From contig PLWV01000004.1 of the NCBI GenBank assembly GCA_003153155.1, positions 119,699 to 183,698 on the forward strand: 64,000 nucleotides of DNA, in the 5' to 3' direction. Below the pieces are notes generated by a model, which was given only the letters and a program-made list of their open reading frames with translations, did not search any database and was not told the origin of the DNA. The position numbers and the translations under genes are program-made. Origin of the DNA: Gallionella sp. GTDB taxonomy: Bacteria; Pseudomonadota; Gammaproteobacteria; Burkholderiales; Gallionellaceae. Shown here piece by piece: positions 1 to 9,121 of this stretch; position 1 is the first letter of the stretch, and the number at the start of each line of letters is the position of its first letter.

Positions 1-129
1 CTTGTGGCTGCCATCGCAGAACGGCTGGGTGGCGCTTTTGCCGCAGGAGCACCACCAGTAACTCTTGCCGGCTTCCACTTCAATGGCAAAGGGAGATTTT
101 TGGGCGATAACGGGTTGCTTGTCTGACAT
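1..129 (-). CDS. CDGSH-type iron-sulfur protein (3' end cut off by window)
   Basis: The first 43 residues of a small CDGSH-domain protein read on the minus strand from an ATG at 129, and the gene runs off the left edge. Cys27, Cys29, Cys38 and His42 follow the spacing CxC-x8-C-x3-H with the signature FCDGSH, the three-Cys one-His ligand set that holds a 2Fe-2S cluster in this family. An aromatic YWWCSCG stretch precedes the ligands, as in bacterial members. The biological role of these short bacterial proteins is poorly defined. No neighbouring gene is close enough to suggest an operon, because a REP palindrome and marR lie upstream. Confidence 0.85.
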   Translation of the reverse strand, partial: MSDKQPVIAQKSPFAIEVEAGKSYWWCSCGKSATQPFCDGSHK

Positions 130-194
130 ATTGAAACTCCTTTTATTAAATTGACACACTGACACAAAATTTCCTCCACCTTTTGGGTTTTTTT

Positions 195-249
195 GTAGGA
201 GCGGGCCATGCCCGCGATCAAACTGTTCGCGGGCATGGCCCGCTCCTAC
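195..249. repeat. GTAG-headed REP palindrome, copy 1
   Basis: Two 23-nt arms (195-217 and 227-249) are perfect reverse complements around a 9-nt loop. Each arm begins GTAGGAGCGGGCC and contains its own small hairpin (GCGGGC/GCCCGC), so the unit is a head-to-head REP pair (BIME). Copies 2 and 3 are at 18861-18915 and 44293-44347. Sequence right of the palindrome (about 250-280, including AAGTTTTTCGGACA) also matches the flank of copy 3, so the repeated unit is larger than the palindrome. It lies between the CDGSH gene and the 3' end of marR, where it could also act as a terminator. Confidence 0.9.
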
Positions 250-287
250 AGGTGCCTGGCTATAAGTTTTTCGGACAAATTTTTCAA

Positions 288-734
288 CTACTCCTTGCGG
301 CTGTGCGCGGCGGCAAACACCTCGCGTAAACGGCGCAGACTCTCCGTTATTCCGTTCAGCTCTTTCTGTGACAATTGGGCAAAGGCGCGCTCCATGTGCG
401 CCAGGTGCGCCGGAAAAATGCGAGCAAATAATTTCTCGCCCTGAGGGGTCAACTGAACGATCTGGCTGCGCCCGTCACTGGGCGAGGCGATCCGCCGCAC
501 CATCTTCTTGTCCGCCAGACGATCCACCACTCCGGTCAGCGTGCCTTTGGTGATCAGTGTTTTCTCACCCAGTTCCTTGGTCGACATGCCGTGTGTGTTG
601 CCAAGGGTGGCGACGATATCGAATTGTGCCGGTGTCAGGCCAAGCGAACGAACATGCGCTGACGAATAAACCTCAAAGGCCTGGTAAGTGCCGGACAACT
701 CGCGCAACAGCGGTAAAAAAATCGAGGGTGACAT
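288..734 (-). CDS. MarR family winged-helix transcriptional regulator
   Basis: A 148-residue protein with the MarR layout: an N-terminal dimerisation helix, a winged helix-turn-helix over about residues 35-100 (TPAQFDIVATLG, then the recognition segment ELGEKTLITKGTLTGVVDRL, then the wing with DGRSQIVQLTPQG) and a C-terminal dimerisation helix. Length is normal for the family. The ATG at 734 is 15 bp from a pair of palindromes that look like its operator, so autorepression is likely. The ligand and target genes cannot be read from the sequence; the first intact gene on the other side of the operators is cysC, 300 bp away. Confidence 0.9.
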   Translation of the reverse strand: MSPSIFLPLLRELSGTYQAFEVYSSAHVRSLGLTPAQFDIVATLGNTHGMSTKELGEKTLITKGTLTGVVDRLADKKMVRRIASPSDGRSQIVQLTPQGEKLFARIFPAHLAHMERAFAQLSQKELNGITESLRRLREVFAAAHSRKE

Positions 735-1089
735 AATTTGACGGGTTGGTTCTAACTAGAACAATGGTAGTTCTAATTAGAACCAATGTCAAATGCTATA
801 TTTGAGCGTCCAGACTTGAATGTTTTGTCCGGTTTAATTCTGCACTCAGGGGATAAAGATGAGCCGGACGAAATTGCCACAGAAGATACTACACAGCACA
901 ATCTCTGGCACAATCCAAAACTCAGAAGACCTTCCAGGTTTGATGGAACCGTGGCGGGTGAAGAGAAAGAATCGCAGGGACAGTTGGCCGGTCAGAGAGT
1001 GGCCAGCGTTCGGCGCGGCTTGTCTGATACCGCCATATTTTATCTGGTCAGAATGGGGGATCAAGGATTTATGTTTATTTGGAGGGGCA
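735..1089. other. 355-bp region without a recognised gene, upstream of cysC
   Basis: Apart from the twin operator at 749-783 I see no gene I can defend. A 105-codon frame (786-1103, plus strand) begins directly behind the operator and overlaps the cysC start, and the cysC frame itself is open back to 859. Neither translation resembles a family I know. The segment could be a long leader, a promoter region controlled by MarR, or a decayed gene. Confidence 0.4.
749..783. promoter_or_regulatory. Twin palindromic operator, probably for the adjacent MarR protein
   Basis: GTTCTAATTAGAAC at 770-783 is a perfect 14-bp palindrome. GTTCTAACTAGAAC at 749-762 differs by one base. Their centres are 21 bp apart, about two helical turns, so two dimers would bind the same DNA face. 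The pair lies just upstream of marR and at the head of the long leader before cysC. Confidence 0.75.
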
Positions 1090-1710
1090 ATGGAGCAAAA
1101 TAAATCGAGCAACGTCGTCTGGCACCATGCCACGGTGACCCGCGAACGCCGTGAGGCGTTGAATGGGCATCGCAGTGTGATGTTGTGGTTCACCGGTCTT
1201 TCCGGTGCCGGCAAGTCCACTCTGGCCCATGCCGTCGAGGAGCATCTGTACCAAAATGGATGTCGCACTTTTACGTTCGATGGCGACAATGTGCGGCACG
1301 GGCTTTGTTCCAACCTGGGCTTTTCAGATGAAGATCGCGTCGAGAACATCCGCCGCGTCGGTGAAATGGCCAAGTTGTTTCTGGAGGCGGGCGTCATTGC
1401 GCTGACCGCCTTTATTTCCCCCTTCCGCTCCGACCGCGAGAAGGTGCGTTCGCTGGTGCCGCATGGTGAATTTCTCGAGATATATTGCCGCTGCACGCTG
1501 GAAATCTGCGAAGAAAGGGATGTAAAAGGACTCTACAAACGCGCCCGTGCGGGGGAGATCAAAAACTTTACCGGCATTTCTTCACCTTATGAGGAGCCGG
1601 AAGATCCGGAGTTGGTTGTTGATACTGGCGGCCTGTCTTTGCAGGATTCCGTGACCAAGGTCGTCGAGTTATTGCACGAGCGCGGCGTTATCGGGCAAGG
1701 TGAGCATTGA
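1090..1710 (+). CDS. cysC: Adenylylsulfate kinase (APS kinase)
   Basis: Phosphorylates adenosine 5'-phosphosulfate at the 3' position to make PAPS, the sulfate donor for reduction or sulfotransfer. The 206-residue product has the Walker A motif GLSGAGKST (36-44), the substrate loop DGDNVRHGL (64-72) and FISPFRSDR (108-116), all diagnostic of APS kinases. I start at 1090 because GGAGGGG lies just upstream and the family's N-terminus fits; the open frame back to 859 is not conserved-looking. It overlaps cysQ, so synthesis of PAPS and removal of its by-product are coupled. No sulfotransferase is visible in the window, so whether PAPS serves assimilation or polysaccharide sulfation is open. Confidence 0.95.
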   Translation: MEQNKSSNVVWHHATVTRERREALNGHRSVMLWFTGLSGAGKSTLAHAVEEHLYQNGCRTFTFDGDNVRHGLCSNLGFSDEDRVENIRRVGEMAKLFLEAGVIALTAFISPFRSDREKVRSLVPHGEFLEIYCRCTLEICEERDVKGLYKRARAGEIKNFTGISSPYEEPEDPELVVDTGGLSLQDSVTKVVELLHERGVIGQGEH

Positions 1711-2519
1711 TGATGCATGTAAGCATGAGCTTGCTGGAGGAAGTCGAGATAATTGCACGGGAGGCAGGTGCTGCGATCATGGGCGTTTATGCCCGGGATT
1801 TTTCCGTGTGGGAGAAGGAGGATAAATCTCCACTGACTGAGGCAGACGCGGCGGCACATGAAATCATCACTCGGCGTTTGGAACGGTTGCAGCCGGCGCT
1901 GCCGATTCTCTCCGAGGAGGCGGTCGGGGATTTTTCCGGGGCGGATAGTTCAGGGCGTTATTGGCTGGTCGACCCGCTGGATGGCACCAAGGAGTTCATC
2001 AAACGCAATGGCGAGTTCACGGTCAACATTGCCTTGATCGAAAATGGTCGTTCTATTTTGGGTGTGGTGTACGCGCCGGTGCTCAATGTGGCCTACCTGG
2101 CGGCTGAAGGATTGGGGGCATTCAAGGTGGGGGCAGAGAGGATGCGTGCACCGATCCGCGTTGCTGAACACACCGAAGGAGCGTCTTGGCGCGTTGTCGG
2201 AAGCCGTTCCCATGCCGGGGATTCCCTGACGGCATTTTTGCAACAGCTCGGTTCACACCAGCTGATGCCGATGGGAAGCTCGCTGAAATTCTGTTTGGTG
2301 GCGGAAGGAAATGCCGATGTTTATCCGAGAATGGGGCCGACCTCTTTGTGGGATACCGCAGCAGCCCAATGCGTGGTGGAGCAGGCTGGCGGTGGAGTGA
2401 TCCAATTGACGGGAGAACCGCTCTGTTACGCTGATCCTTCTGCTGTTCTCAATCCTTTTTTTGTAGTTCATGGAAAGAGCGCGGTTAACTGGGCCGATTT
2501 GGTTGGAGTGACCGCTTAA
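1710..2519 (+). CDS. cysQ: 3'(2'),5'-bisphosphate nucleotidase
   Basis: Hydrolyses 3'-phosphoadenosine 5'-phosphate (PAP), the inhibitory by-product of PAPS use. It belongs to the inositol-monophosphatase superfamily: LSEE at about residue 68, the metal-binding motif DPLDGT at 88-93 and WDTAAAQ near residue 213 supply the Mg-binding acids. Length (about 269 residues) is normal. Several starts are possible: TTG 1707, ATG 1710, 1713 and 1725. I chose 1710, which overlaps the cysC stop and has AAGGTGAG upstream. Close coupling to cysC makes functional sense. A gap of about 160 bp separates it from manC. Confidence 0.93.
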   Translation: MMHVSMSLLEEVEIIAREAGAAIMGVYARDFSVWEKEDKSPLTEADAAAHEIITRRLERLQPALPILSEEAVGDFSGADSSGRYWLVDPLDGTKEFIKRNGEFTVNIALIENGRSILGVVYAPVLNVAYLAAEGLGAFKVGAERMRAPIRVAEHTEGASWRVVGSRSHAGDSLTAFLQQLGSHQLMPMGSSLKFCLVAEGNADVYPRMGPTSLWDTAAAQCVVEQAGGGVIQLTGEPLCYADPSAVLNPFFVVHGKSAVNWADLVGVTA

Positions 2520-2678
2520 GGGAGCCGCTAAAAATTGTAGCGCGCATCACACAAAGCCGCTATCGAATCGCGCAGTAGATTTCAGAGACCCCATTAATTT
2601 ATCTCGTGCCTCCCCCGCAGGGTTTTAGTACAATCAACCGATGAAAAATCAATATGAACACCTGATTTACATATTTGC

Positions 2679-4106
2679 ATGAAATTAATCCCGACGATTC
2701 TTTGTGGCGGAGCAGGTTCCCGGCTCTGGCCGGTTTCCCGCGAGTTGCATCCCAAACCCTTTATCCGCTTGGCGGATGGGCAGAGCCTGCTGCAAAAAGC
2801 CTGGTTGCGCGGTGTAGCTCTGCCGGATGTGGCTGAGACCCTCACCGTTACCAACCGCGAACTCTTCTTCAAGACCGAGGACGAGTACCGCGAAGTCGCC
2901 GGTACCCAGTACAAAGACCTTGCCAACAGCTTCATTCTCGAGCCCTTTGGCCGCAACACCGCTCCCGCCATTGCTGCGGCAGCGCTGCAAGTAGCTGCCA
3001 GCCATGGTGAAGACACGCTCTTGCTGGTGCTCGCTGCCGATCATCTGATTACCGATCAACCCGCTTTTGCTCAAGCCGTTGCGCAGGCAATGCGGTTGGC
3101 CGCACAAGGCAAGCTTGTCACCTTCGGCATCCAGCCTGAGACGCCCGAAACCGGCTACGGCTATATCGAAGCGGATGGCAACACGGTGCTGCGTTTCGTC
3201 GAAAAGCCCAGCCCTGAAAAAGCCCAGGAGTATGTGGAATCCGGCAACTACTTGTGGAACTCCGGCATGTTCTGTTTCTCGGCGGTAACCATGCTGCGCG
3301 AAATGCAACTACACTGCCCGAACATTTTGGCTGCCACCCGCGCCTGTCTGGAGCAATCCCGCCGGGCGCAGGGCAAAAGCTACACTCAGATCGAACTCGA
3401 CCCGGAAACTTTTGGTCGCGTACCCGACGACTCCATCGACTATGCCGTCATGGAAAAGTCCAAAAATGTCGCCGTGGTGCCATGCAGTATCGGCTGGAGC
3501 GACATTGGCTCCTGGAGCGCGCTGGGTGATCTCACCGCACCCGATGCTCAAGGCAACCGCATCGAAGGCGAAGTCATACTGCATGATGTAAGCAACTGCT
3601 ACATTCAGAGCAACCAGCGTATCGTCGGTGCCGTAGGCATCAACAATCTTGTCGTCATCGATACACCGGATGCGGTATTGGTTGCTGACCGCAGCCGTGT
3701 CCAGGATGTAAAGCTCCTCTACGCACGCCTAAAAGCCCAAGGCCATGAAACGCACAAACTGCACACCACTGTGCATCGTCCCTGGGGCACTTACACCGTG
3801 CTGGAAGAAGGCCCACATTTCAAGATCAAGCGTATTGTGGTTAAACCGGCGGCCAGCCTCAGCCTGCAGATGCATTACCATCGCAGCGAGCATTGGATCG
3901 TGGTCAGTGGGATGGCGAAGGTTGTCAACGGCGACCAGGAAATTTTAGTCAACATCAACGAATCCACCTACATCCCTGCCGGCCACAAACACCGGCTGGA
4001 AAACCCCGGCGTTGTCGATCTGGTCATGATCGAAGTGCAAAGCGGAGAGTATTTGGGTGAAGATGACATCGTGCGCTTCGACGATATATATGGGCGCCAC
4101 AATTGA
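2679..4106 (+). CDS. manC: Mannose-1-phosphate guanylyltransferase / mannose-6-phosphate isomerase
   Basis: A bifunctional type II enzyme of 475 residues that makes GDP-mannose for polysaccharides. The N-terminal nucleotidyltransferase domain begins with LCGGAGSRLWPVSRE and HPKPF (residues 8-28) and has FVEKP near residue 172. The C-terminal cupin isomerase domain (from about residue 365) carries HRPWGTY, MHYHRSEHW and the metal-site region up to the end. Length equals that of AlgA/ManC/CpsB proteins. Its position 11 kb upstream of the exopolysaccharide locus, across housekeeping genes, suggests it is a satellite gene of sugar-nucleotide supply; GDP-mannose or a derivative would then be one substrate of the glycosyltransferases. 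Confidence 0.95.
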   Translation: MKLIPTILCGGAGSRLWPVSRELHPKPFIRLADGQSLLQKAWLRGVALPDVAETLTVTNRELFFKTEDEYREVAGTQYKDLANSFILEPFGRNTAPAIAAAALQVAASHGEDTLLLVLAADHLITDQPAFAQAVAQAMRLAAQGKLVTFGIQPETPETGYGYIEADGNTVLRFVEKPSPEKAQEYVESGNYLWNSGMFCFSAVTMLREMQLHCPNILAATRACLEQSRRAQGKSYTQIELDPETFGRVPDDSIDYAVMEKSKNVAVVPCSIGWSDIGSWSALGDLTAPDAQGNRIEGEVILHDVSNCYIQSNQRIVGAVGINNLVVIDTPDAVLVADRSRVQDVKLLYARLKAQGHETHKLHTTVHRPWGTYTVLEEGPHFKIKRIVVKPAASLSLQMHYHRSEHWIVVSGMAKVVNGDQEILVNINESTYIPAGHKHRLENPGVVDLVMIEVQSGEYLGEDDIVRFDDIYGRHN

Positions 4107-4361
4107 ACCAGTTAGCCACAGCGGAAAATAAAACAATTCTTCCGTTAACCCAAGGTATTGTTGACCGTATCAAGGGCAAGCCTCGGCTACATGGCTGCTT
4201 TGGACATTGGAAAATGACACCAATCCAATTCAGCAGCAAAGTGAGAGTGAGTGAGTAAAGCGCGGGACGCACAATAATCCGGCAAGGATGTTCACGTTTG
4301 GCGGTAATGTCAATTGCTCGGGCAAACACGCCGGATTGATGCAAAGCTCTTGCGGGAATTG

Positions 4362-4391
4362 AAAAAGGACTCAGTGGTTATCCAAGTCCTT
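4362..4391 (-). terminator. Intrinsic terminator behind the tRNA gene
   Basis: On the minus strand AAGGACT pairs with AGTCCTT across a 13-nt loop and is followed by a run of five T. It starts 7 nt after the encoded CCA end of the tRNA, so it is likely the end of the rpoD-tRNA transcript. Confidence 0.6.
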
Positions 4392-4397
4392 GCTTGT

Positions 4398-4474
4398 TGG
4401 TGGGTCGTGGTGGACTTGAACCACCGACCAAAGGATTATGAGTCCTCTGCTCTAACCAACTGAGCTAACGACCC
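4398..4474 (-). tRNA. tRNA with CAT anticodon, probably tRNA-Ile2 (lysidine type)
   Basis: The minus strand folds as a 77-nt tRNA including encoded CCA: acceptor GGGTCGT/ACGACCC, D-arm AGCTCAGTTGGTTAGAGC, anticodon stem-loop with CTCATAA, and T-arm GGTTCAAGTCC. The anticodon is CAT, which could be elongator Met or Ile2 (C34 modified to lysidine). The variable and T-arm region (TTTGGTC, then GGTTCAAGTCC) resembles Ile2 genes more than elongator Met, so I favour Ile2, with less certainty about identity than about the tRNA itself. It follows rpoD on the same strand. Confidence 0.93.
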
Positions 4475-4510
4475 GAAAAAGTTTGGAGGTTCCCTTTAGT
4501 TATTGCCAGC

Positions 4511-6442
4511 TTAGTTTTCGCTATCCAGGAAGCTCTTCAGCTTTTCGGAACGCGAAGGATGACGAAGCTTGCGCAGTGCCTTGGCTTCAATCTGACGGAT
4601 ACGTTCGCGTGTGACATCAAATTGCTTGCCCACTTCTTCCAGCGTGTGATCGGTGTTCATTTCGATGCCGAAGCGCATCCGCAATACCTTGGCTTCCCGT
4701 TGTGTCAGGCTGTCCAGAATATCCGAGGTCGCACCGCGCAGGCTCTCGTAAATTGCCGCATCGATAGGCACCGCGGTATGCGAGTCTTCGATGAAATCGC
4801 CCAAGTGCGAATCGTCGTCATCGCCCACCGGCGTTTCCATGGAGATCGGCTCTTTGGCAATTTTAAAAATCTTGCGGATTTTGTCTTCCGGCATTTCCAT
4901 TTTGATTACCAATGTCGCAACATCCGGCTCCAGTCCTGTCTCTTGCATGATTTGCCGTGAGATGCGGTTCATTTTGTTGATGGTTTCGATCATGTGCACC
5001 GGGATACGGATGGTGCGCGCCTGGTCGGCAATGGAGCGGGTGATCGCCTGGCGTATCCACCAGGTGGCGTAGGTCGAAAATTTATAACCGCGGCGGTATT
5101 CAAACTTGTCCACCGCTTTCATCAGACCGATGTTGCCTTCCTGAATCAGGTCGAGGAATTGCAGGCCGCGATTGGTGTATTTTTTGGCGATCGAAATCAC
5201 CAGACGCAGGTTGGCCTCGATCATGTCGCGCTTGGCACGGCGTGCCTTGGCTTCGCCGTTGGTCATTTGCCGGTTGATTTCCTTCAAGTCGCGAATCGGG
5301 ATACCGACGCGCTGTTGCAAATCCAGCAGCCGTTTTTGCTGCTCTACGATGGCATGCAGGTAACGCTCCAGCGTTTCGCTATAGGGTTTTTTCGTCTTCA
5401 GTTCCTGCGCTACCCATTGCAAATTGACTTCATTGCCCGGAAAGGTTTTGATGAAATGCGGGCGCGGCATCTTGCCTTTGGTCACGCACATTTCCTGAAT
5501 GCTGCGCTCACTGCGGCGCACTTCTTCGACCAGGCCGCGCATGGTGTCGCACAACGCATCCACCTGCTTCGCGGAGAAGCGGAACTTCATCAGTTGGTCC
5601 GAGATGCCAGCCTGTAATTTGTCGTACTGTTTGCTGCGATAACCGTACTTATCGTAAGCCTTGCCCAGCTTGGTGAACAAGTCGGTAATCACGGCGAAAC
5701 GCGCCAGGGCATCCGCCCTCAACTGCGCCAGATTGGCCGCAGCCGCTGCCGCGGCCGCTTCTTCGTCCTCTTCTTCGTCGATGTCATTGGCGCTGATTCC
5801 TTCTACCTCGCCATCGCCGCCCGCGGCGATGACGGTTTCATCTGCGACATCCACAAAACCGTCAATCAGTTCGTCGATGCGCATCTGATTGCTTTCGATC
5901 TTTGCGGATAACGCCAGGATTTCGGCTATCGTCGCCGGACACGCGGAAATCGCCTGAATCATGTGTTTCAGGCCTTCTTCGATACGCTTGGCGATCTCGA
6001 TTTCTTTTTCGCGAGTAAGCAACCCGACCGTGCCCATTTCGCGCATATACATACGCACCGGATCGGTGGTGCGGCCGAATTCCGAGTCCACCGTAGAAAG
6101 CGCGGCTTCGGCTTCTTCCACCGCATCTTCATCCGCCACCGCAGGTGCGACATCCGTCATGATGAGAGTTTCAGCGTCAGGAGCCACGTCGCACACCGAG
6201 ACGCCCATCTCATTGATCATGCTGACCACGCCTTCGATCTGCTCAACTTCGAGCATATCCGGCAAATGGTCGTTGATTTCCGCGTAAGTCAGATAGCCGC
6301 GTTCTTTGCCCAGCACGATCAAGGCTTTCAGGCGGGTGCGCCTCGCCTCGATATCCTGCAACGGATCAATGATCGGCTGCACGATAACGACAGCCTGTTT
6401 CTTGATGTGCTTTTTCTTGTCTTTAAGCTTTGCCATGTTCAT
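4511..6442 (-). CDS. rpoD: RNA polymerase primary sigma factor (sigma-70)
   Basis: The housekeeping sigma factor, 643 residues. It has an N-terminal region 1.1, region 1.2 ([20 protein letters not shown], about 126-145), the acidic and alanine-rich non-conserved segment, region 2 with [20 protein letters not shown] for -10 recognition, region 3, and region 4 ending in [20 protein letters not shown], the -35 helix-turn-helix. All regions are intact and length is normal for betaproteobacteria. It is the last protein gene of the rpsU-yqeY-dnaG-rpoD operon on the minus strand, 153 bp behind dnaG, and is followed by a tRNA. Confidence 0.98.
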   Translation of the reverse strand: MNMAKLKDKKKHIKKQAVVIVQPIIDPLQDIEARRTRLKALIVLGKERGYLTYAEINDHLPDMLEVEQIEGVVSMINEMGVSVCDVAPDAETLIMTDVAPAVADEDAVEEAEAALSTVDSEFGRTTDPVRMYMREMGTVGLLTREKEIEIAKRIEEGLKHMIQAISACPATIAEILALSAKIESNQMRIDELIDGFVDVADETVIAAGGDGEVEGISANDIDEEEDEEAAAAAAAANLAQLRADALARFAVITDLFTKLGKAYDKYGYRSKQYDKLQAGISDQLMKFRFSAKQVDALCDTMRGLVEEVRRSERSIQEMCVTKGKMPRPHFIKTFPGNEVNLQWVAQELKTKKPYSETLERYLHAIVEQQKRLLDLQQRVGIPIRDLKEINRQMTNGEAKARRAKRDMIEANLRLVISIAKKYTNRGLQFLDLIQEGNIGLMKAVDKFEYRRGYKFSTYATWWIRQAITRSIADQARTIRIPVHMIETINKMNRISRQIMQETGLEPDVATLVIKMEMPEDKIRKIFKIAKEPISMETPVGDDDDSHLGDFIEDSHTAVPIDAAIYESLRGATSDILDSLTQREAKVLRMRFGIEMNTDHTLEEVGKQFDVTRERIRQIEAKALRKLRHPSRSEKLKSFLDSEN

Positions 6443-6595
6443 ATTCCCGATTGCGTAAGGCCCAATATTGCGTTAAGGCCGCAGAAAAGCGGCGGATTAT
6501 ACCCGATTCCATCAACTTTTTCCTACCCTCATTAGATGCTTAGCTTTGCATAGCCAATCGACTAAGCCGGCAACAAACGCCGACTAAGTCGCTGG

Positions 6596-8437
6596 TTAGC
6601 CACGTTGCAGCAGCAGCAGGTATTGCTCGCGTTCCGGGTCGGTCAGATTGGATAAACCCTTAGCCTGCAGGGCTTGAAACTGCTGGCGGCGTTGACCTTC
6701 GTTGAACTTGTTGATCAGCCCGGCAAACTCGGCACTTACATCAAAACTCTCGCCCCAATTCAGCATATCTGCCTGTGCGGCGGCCAGCGTTTTTTCGTGG
6801 CCAGTGCCTTGAAACAACTGCGCAAGGGTAGGACTGCTCAGCGTGAAATCAGTTTCACGCAACACCGTCAGCACCGCTGAAACCGCATCGGCATCCGCGC
6901 CCTGGCCATGCCACTCGCCAGGCACCTGTTGCCCCAACTCGGGTTGTGCAATCAGGCATTGCAACAGCAACCGATGCGCCGAAGGCGGGGTGCGCCCGGC
7001 TTTTTGAAAAGCGATACGCGGTGCGCGCACCACCGGTTTGATCTCATACAACGCTTCCAACTCCGCTTGGCTCACGCCGGAGAGCGCGGCAACCTCCTTG
7101 CGCAGCAACAAGGCAGTGGTCGGCGCAATGATCGAGGTCAGTAACGGTTTGGCGCGTTGCAATAATTGATTACGCCCTTCCTGGCTGCGCAAATCCAGTT
7201 CCGCACTGATTTCACGCAATAGGTAAGCTGACAGTGGCATGGCTTCCCGCATACGCTGCTCGAAAGCAGCTTTGCCGAATTCGCGAATGAAGCTGTCTGG
7301 GTCATGTTCGACCGGCAAAAATAAAAAACTGATGCGCTTGCCGTCTTGCAGGTATGGCAATGCGTTTTCCAGAGCACGCCAGGCCGCACGCTGCCCAGCC
7401 TTGTCGCCGTCAAAACAAAATACGATGTGTTCGGTGAGGCGCAATAATTTTTGCACATGGTACGGAGTGGTCGCCGTGCCTAGGGTCGCGACGACATATT
7501 CCACGCCGTGTTGCGCCAGTGCCACCACGTCCATGTAGCCTTCCACCACCAGCACTCGTTGCTCGGCGCGGATGGCCTTTTGCGCCTGGAACAGGCCATA
7601 CAACTCGCGGCCTTTTTCAAACAGCGGCGTTTCCGGCGAGTTCAGATATTTGGGCTGCGCGGAGGTGGAACCGGAGGTTCCGGTTACCTCGCGGCGTCCC
7701 CCTGTGTCAATTCCGTCCGGCCTTTGGCTGGCAACGGATTGCCTGACTTTGTTATGCGGGGGTTCGCCCTTGTCCAGCACGCGCCCGCCAAAACCGATGA
7801 CCTGACCGCGCACATTGATGATGGGGAACATGATGCGGTCGCGAAACCGGTCAAAACGTTTAGCTACCCCCTTTGCTGGAGCCTCATCAAAGGTAACTAC
7901 CAAACCGGTTTCGCTCAGCGTCGCATCCTGGTAATTCGGAAATGCGGCGGCGAGATTTTGCCAACCGTCCGGCGCGTAGCCGATGCCGAATTTTGCCGCA
8001 ATTTCACCGCTCAGGCCGCGCTGCTTGAGATAATCAATCGCACGCTGCGAAAGCTTGAGTTGCTCGCGGTAATAGCGTGTGGCGGTTTGCATCACCTCAT
8101 ACAAATCCGGCGCAACTTTCTGGTATGCCTCACCTGCTGCCTGACGCTCATGCGGAACCTCTAAACCCACGCTATGCGCCAATTCCTCAATCGCATCAAC
8201 ATAGCCGAGTCCGGCATGCTCCATAACAAAACCAATCGCCGTGCCATGCGCGCCGCAGCCGAAACAATGATAAAACTGCTTGGTCTGGCTTACCGTAAAT
8301 GAAGGGGATTTTTCGTTGTGAAACGGACAGCAGGCGACGAAATTCGCACCGGCTTTTTTGAGCGGCACATAGCGCTCGACCACGTCCACGATATCGAGAC
8401 GATTAAGCAGATCCTGAATGAAATTTTTTGGAATCAC
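6596..8437 (-). CDS. dnaG: DNA primase carrying a repeat-derived in-frame insert
   Basis: Synthesises RNA primers at the replication fork. The N-terminal zinc domain has ligands Cys37, His40, Cys58 and Cys61; the RNA polymerase core contains the Toprim motif EGYMD (299-303); the C-terminal helicase-binding domain follows to residue 613. The odd feature is residues 227-261: between GRVLDKGEP and PKYLNSPET, which are adjacent or nearly so in other primases, lie about 35 extra residues rich in Ser, Thr, Gly and Arg. Their DNA (7655-7759) contains a palindromic element also found at 58984-59063 and 18755-18820. The frame is kept, so this essential protein presumably carries a surface loop made from a mobile repeat. 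Confidence 0.97.
   Translation of the reverse strand: MIPKNFIQDLLNRLDIVDVVERYVPLKKAGANFVACCPFHNEKSPSFTVSQTKQFYHCFGCGAHGTAIGFVMEHAGLGYVDAIEELAHSVGLEVPHERQAAGEAYQKVAPDLYEVMQTATRYYREQLKLSQRAIDYLKQRGLSGEIAAKFGIGYAPDGWQNLAAAFPNYQDATLSETGLVVTFDEAPAKGVAKRFDRFRDRIMFPIINVRGQVIGFGGRVLDKGEPPHNKVRQSVASQRPDGIDTGGRREVTGTSGSTSAQPKYLNSPETPLFEKGRELYGLFQAQKAIRAEQRVLVVEGYMDVVALAQHGVEYVVATLGTATTPYHVQKLLRLTEHIVFCFDGDKAGQRAAWRALENALPYLQDGKRISFLFLPVEHDPDSFIREFGKAAFEQRMREAMPLSAYLLREISAELDLRSQEGRNQLLQRAKPLLTSIIAPTTALLLRKEVAALSGVSQAELEALYEIKPVVRAPRIAFQKAGRTPPSAHRLLLQCLIAQPELGQQVPGEWHGQGADADAVSAVLTVLRETDFTLSSPTLAQLFQGTGHEKTLAAAQADMLNWGESFDVSAEFAGLINKFNEGQRRQQFQALQAKGLSNLTDPEREQYLLLLQRG
7698..7762. repeat. Structured palindromic element, copy in dnaG
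   Basis: Three nested stems can be drawn: CCCCC (7698-7702) with GGGGG (7758-7762); CAATTCCG with CGGATTG; and an inner hairpin CCGGCC-TTT-GGCTGG with one G-T pair. The blocks GTGTCAATTCCG (7704-7715) and ACGGATTGCCT (7734-7744) recur in yqaA at exactly the same 30-nt offset. It lies in frame inside dnaG, read from the opposite strand to the yqaA copy. Confidence 0.8.
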
Positions 8438-8501
8438 GCCAGCACCGCCCCCGCTTGGTGTGTATTGTTGTTGGGTTACGCGATAAAGCTACTAACCCAA
8501 C

Positions 8502-8945
8502 CTACGACAAACGCGCCTTAATCAGAGCAGAAACCTTCCCCATATCGGCGCGTCCGGCCAACTTGGGTTTGAGCACGCCCATCACTTTGCCCATGTCTTG
8601 CTGACCAGCCGCACCGGTCGCTGCAATCGCCTCAGCAACAGCCGCACTGATTTCGGCTTCGCTGAGTTGTTGCGGCATGTAGTCTTTCAACACGCTCATT
8701 TCGAACTTTTCGACATCCGCCAAATCCTGGCGTCCCGCCGCTTCATATTGACTGATGGAATCGCGCCGTTGCTTGTTCATCTTTTCGATGATGGCGACCA
8801 CGTCCGCATCCGACAACTCGATGCGCTCGTCCACCTCGCGCTGCTTGATGGCCGCGAGCAATAGACGGATCGCCCCGAGGCGCGCCGTATCCCTGGCGCG
8901 CATCGCGGTTTTCATATCTTCAGTGATTTGTTGCTTGAGACTCAT
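8502..8945 (-). CDS. GatB/YqeY domain-containing protein
   Basis: A 147-residue protein of the YqeY family, whose fold matches the C-terminal tRNA-binding tail of the GatB amidotransferase subunit. MSLKQQITEDMKTAMRARD at the start, LGAIRLLLAAIKQREVDERIELSD, and the C-terminal GKVMGVLKPKLAGRADMGKV segment are typical. I start at 8945 rather than the longer frame because homologues begin with this helix. It sits between rpsU and dnaG, the usual place in betaproteobacteria. Its function is unproven, although a link to translation is assumed from the fold and operon. Confidence 0.92.
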   Translation of the reverse strand: MSLKQQITEDMKTAMRARDTARLGAIRLLLAAIKQREVDERIELSDADVVAIIEKMNKQRRDSISQYEAAGRQDLADVEKFEMSVLKDYMPQQLSEAEISAAVAEAIAATGAAGQQDMGKVMGVLKPKLAGRADMGKVSALIKARLS

Positions 8946-9121
8946 ATCGAAACCAACCGCTACACCCAAGTCGGGCGCAGCAAATCAACAGTTTGTGGAA
9001 AAACGTAGCGAGCGCAGCCCAGACAAGGCGCAACAGGCCGAAAAAGCGGAATGTATGTTGGTATACATGAGCATTTTGAGGCCTTTTGCAACGCCGTATT
9101 GGCAAGCGCAGTAGTTTTTTG

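Noticed and set aside
786..1103. 105-codon frame behind the MarR operator
   Set aside because: Overlaps the cysC start in another frame, has no recognisable domain and reads like non-coding sequence; kept only as part of the intergenic description.
1090..4106. Polysaccharide sulfation module (cysC-cysQ-manC)
   Set aside because: PAPS formation and PAP removal fit, but no sulfotransferase is encoded in the window, and sulfate assimilation explains the genes equally well.
4141..4344. Minus-strand frame between manC and the tRNA
   Set aside because: No ribosome-binding site, no family resemblance and odd composition; the 255 bp after manC hold nothing I can name.
8946..9121. Dispersed repeat between rpsU and yqeY
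   Set aside because: The segment with GACAAGGCGCAACAGGCCG and TATGTTGGTATACATGAG resembles a repeat I recall from other betaproteobacteria, but there is no second copy in this window to support it.
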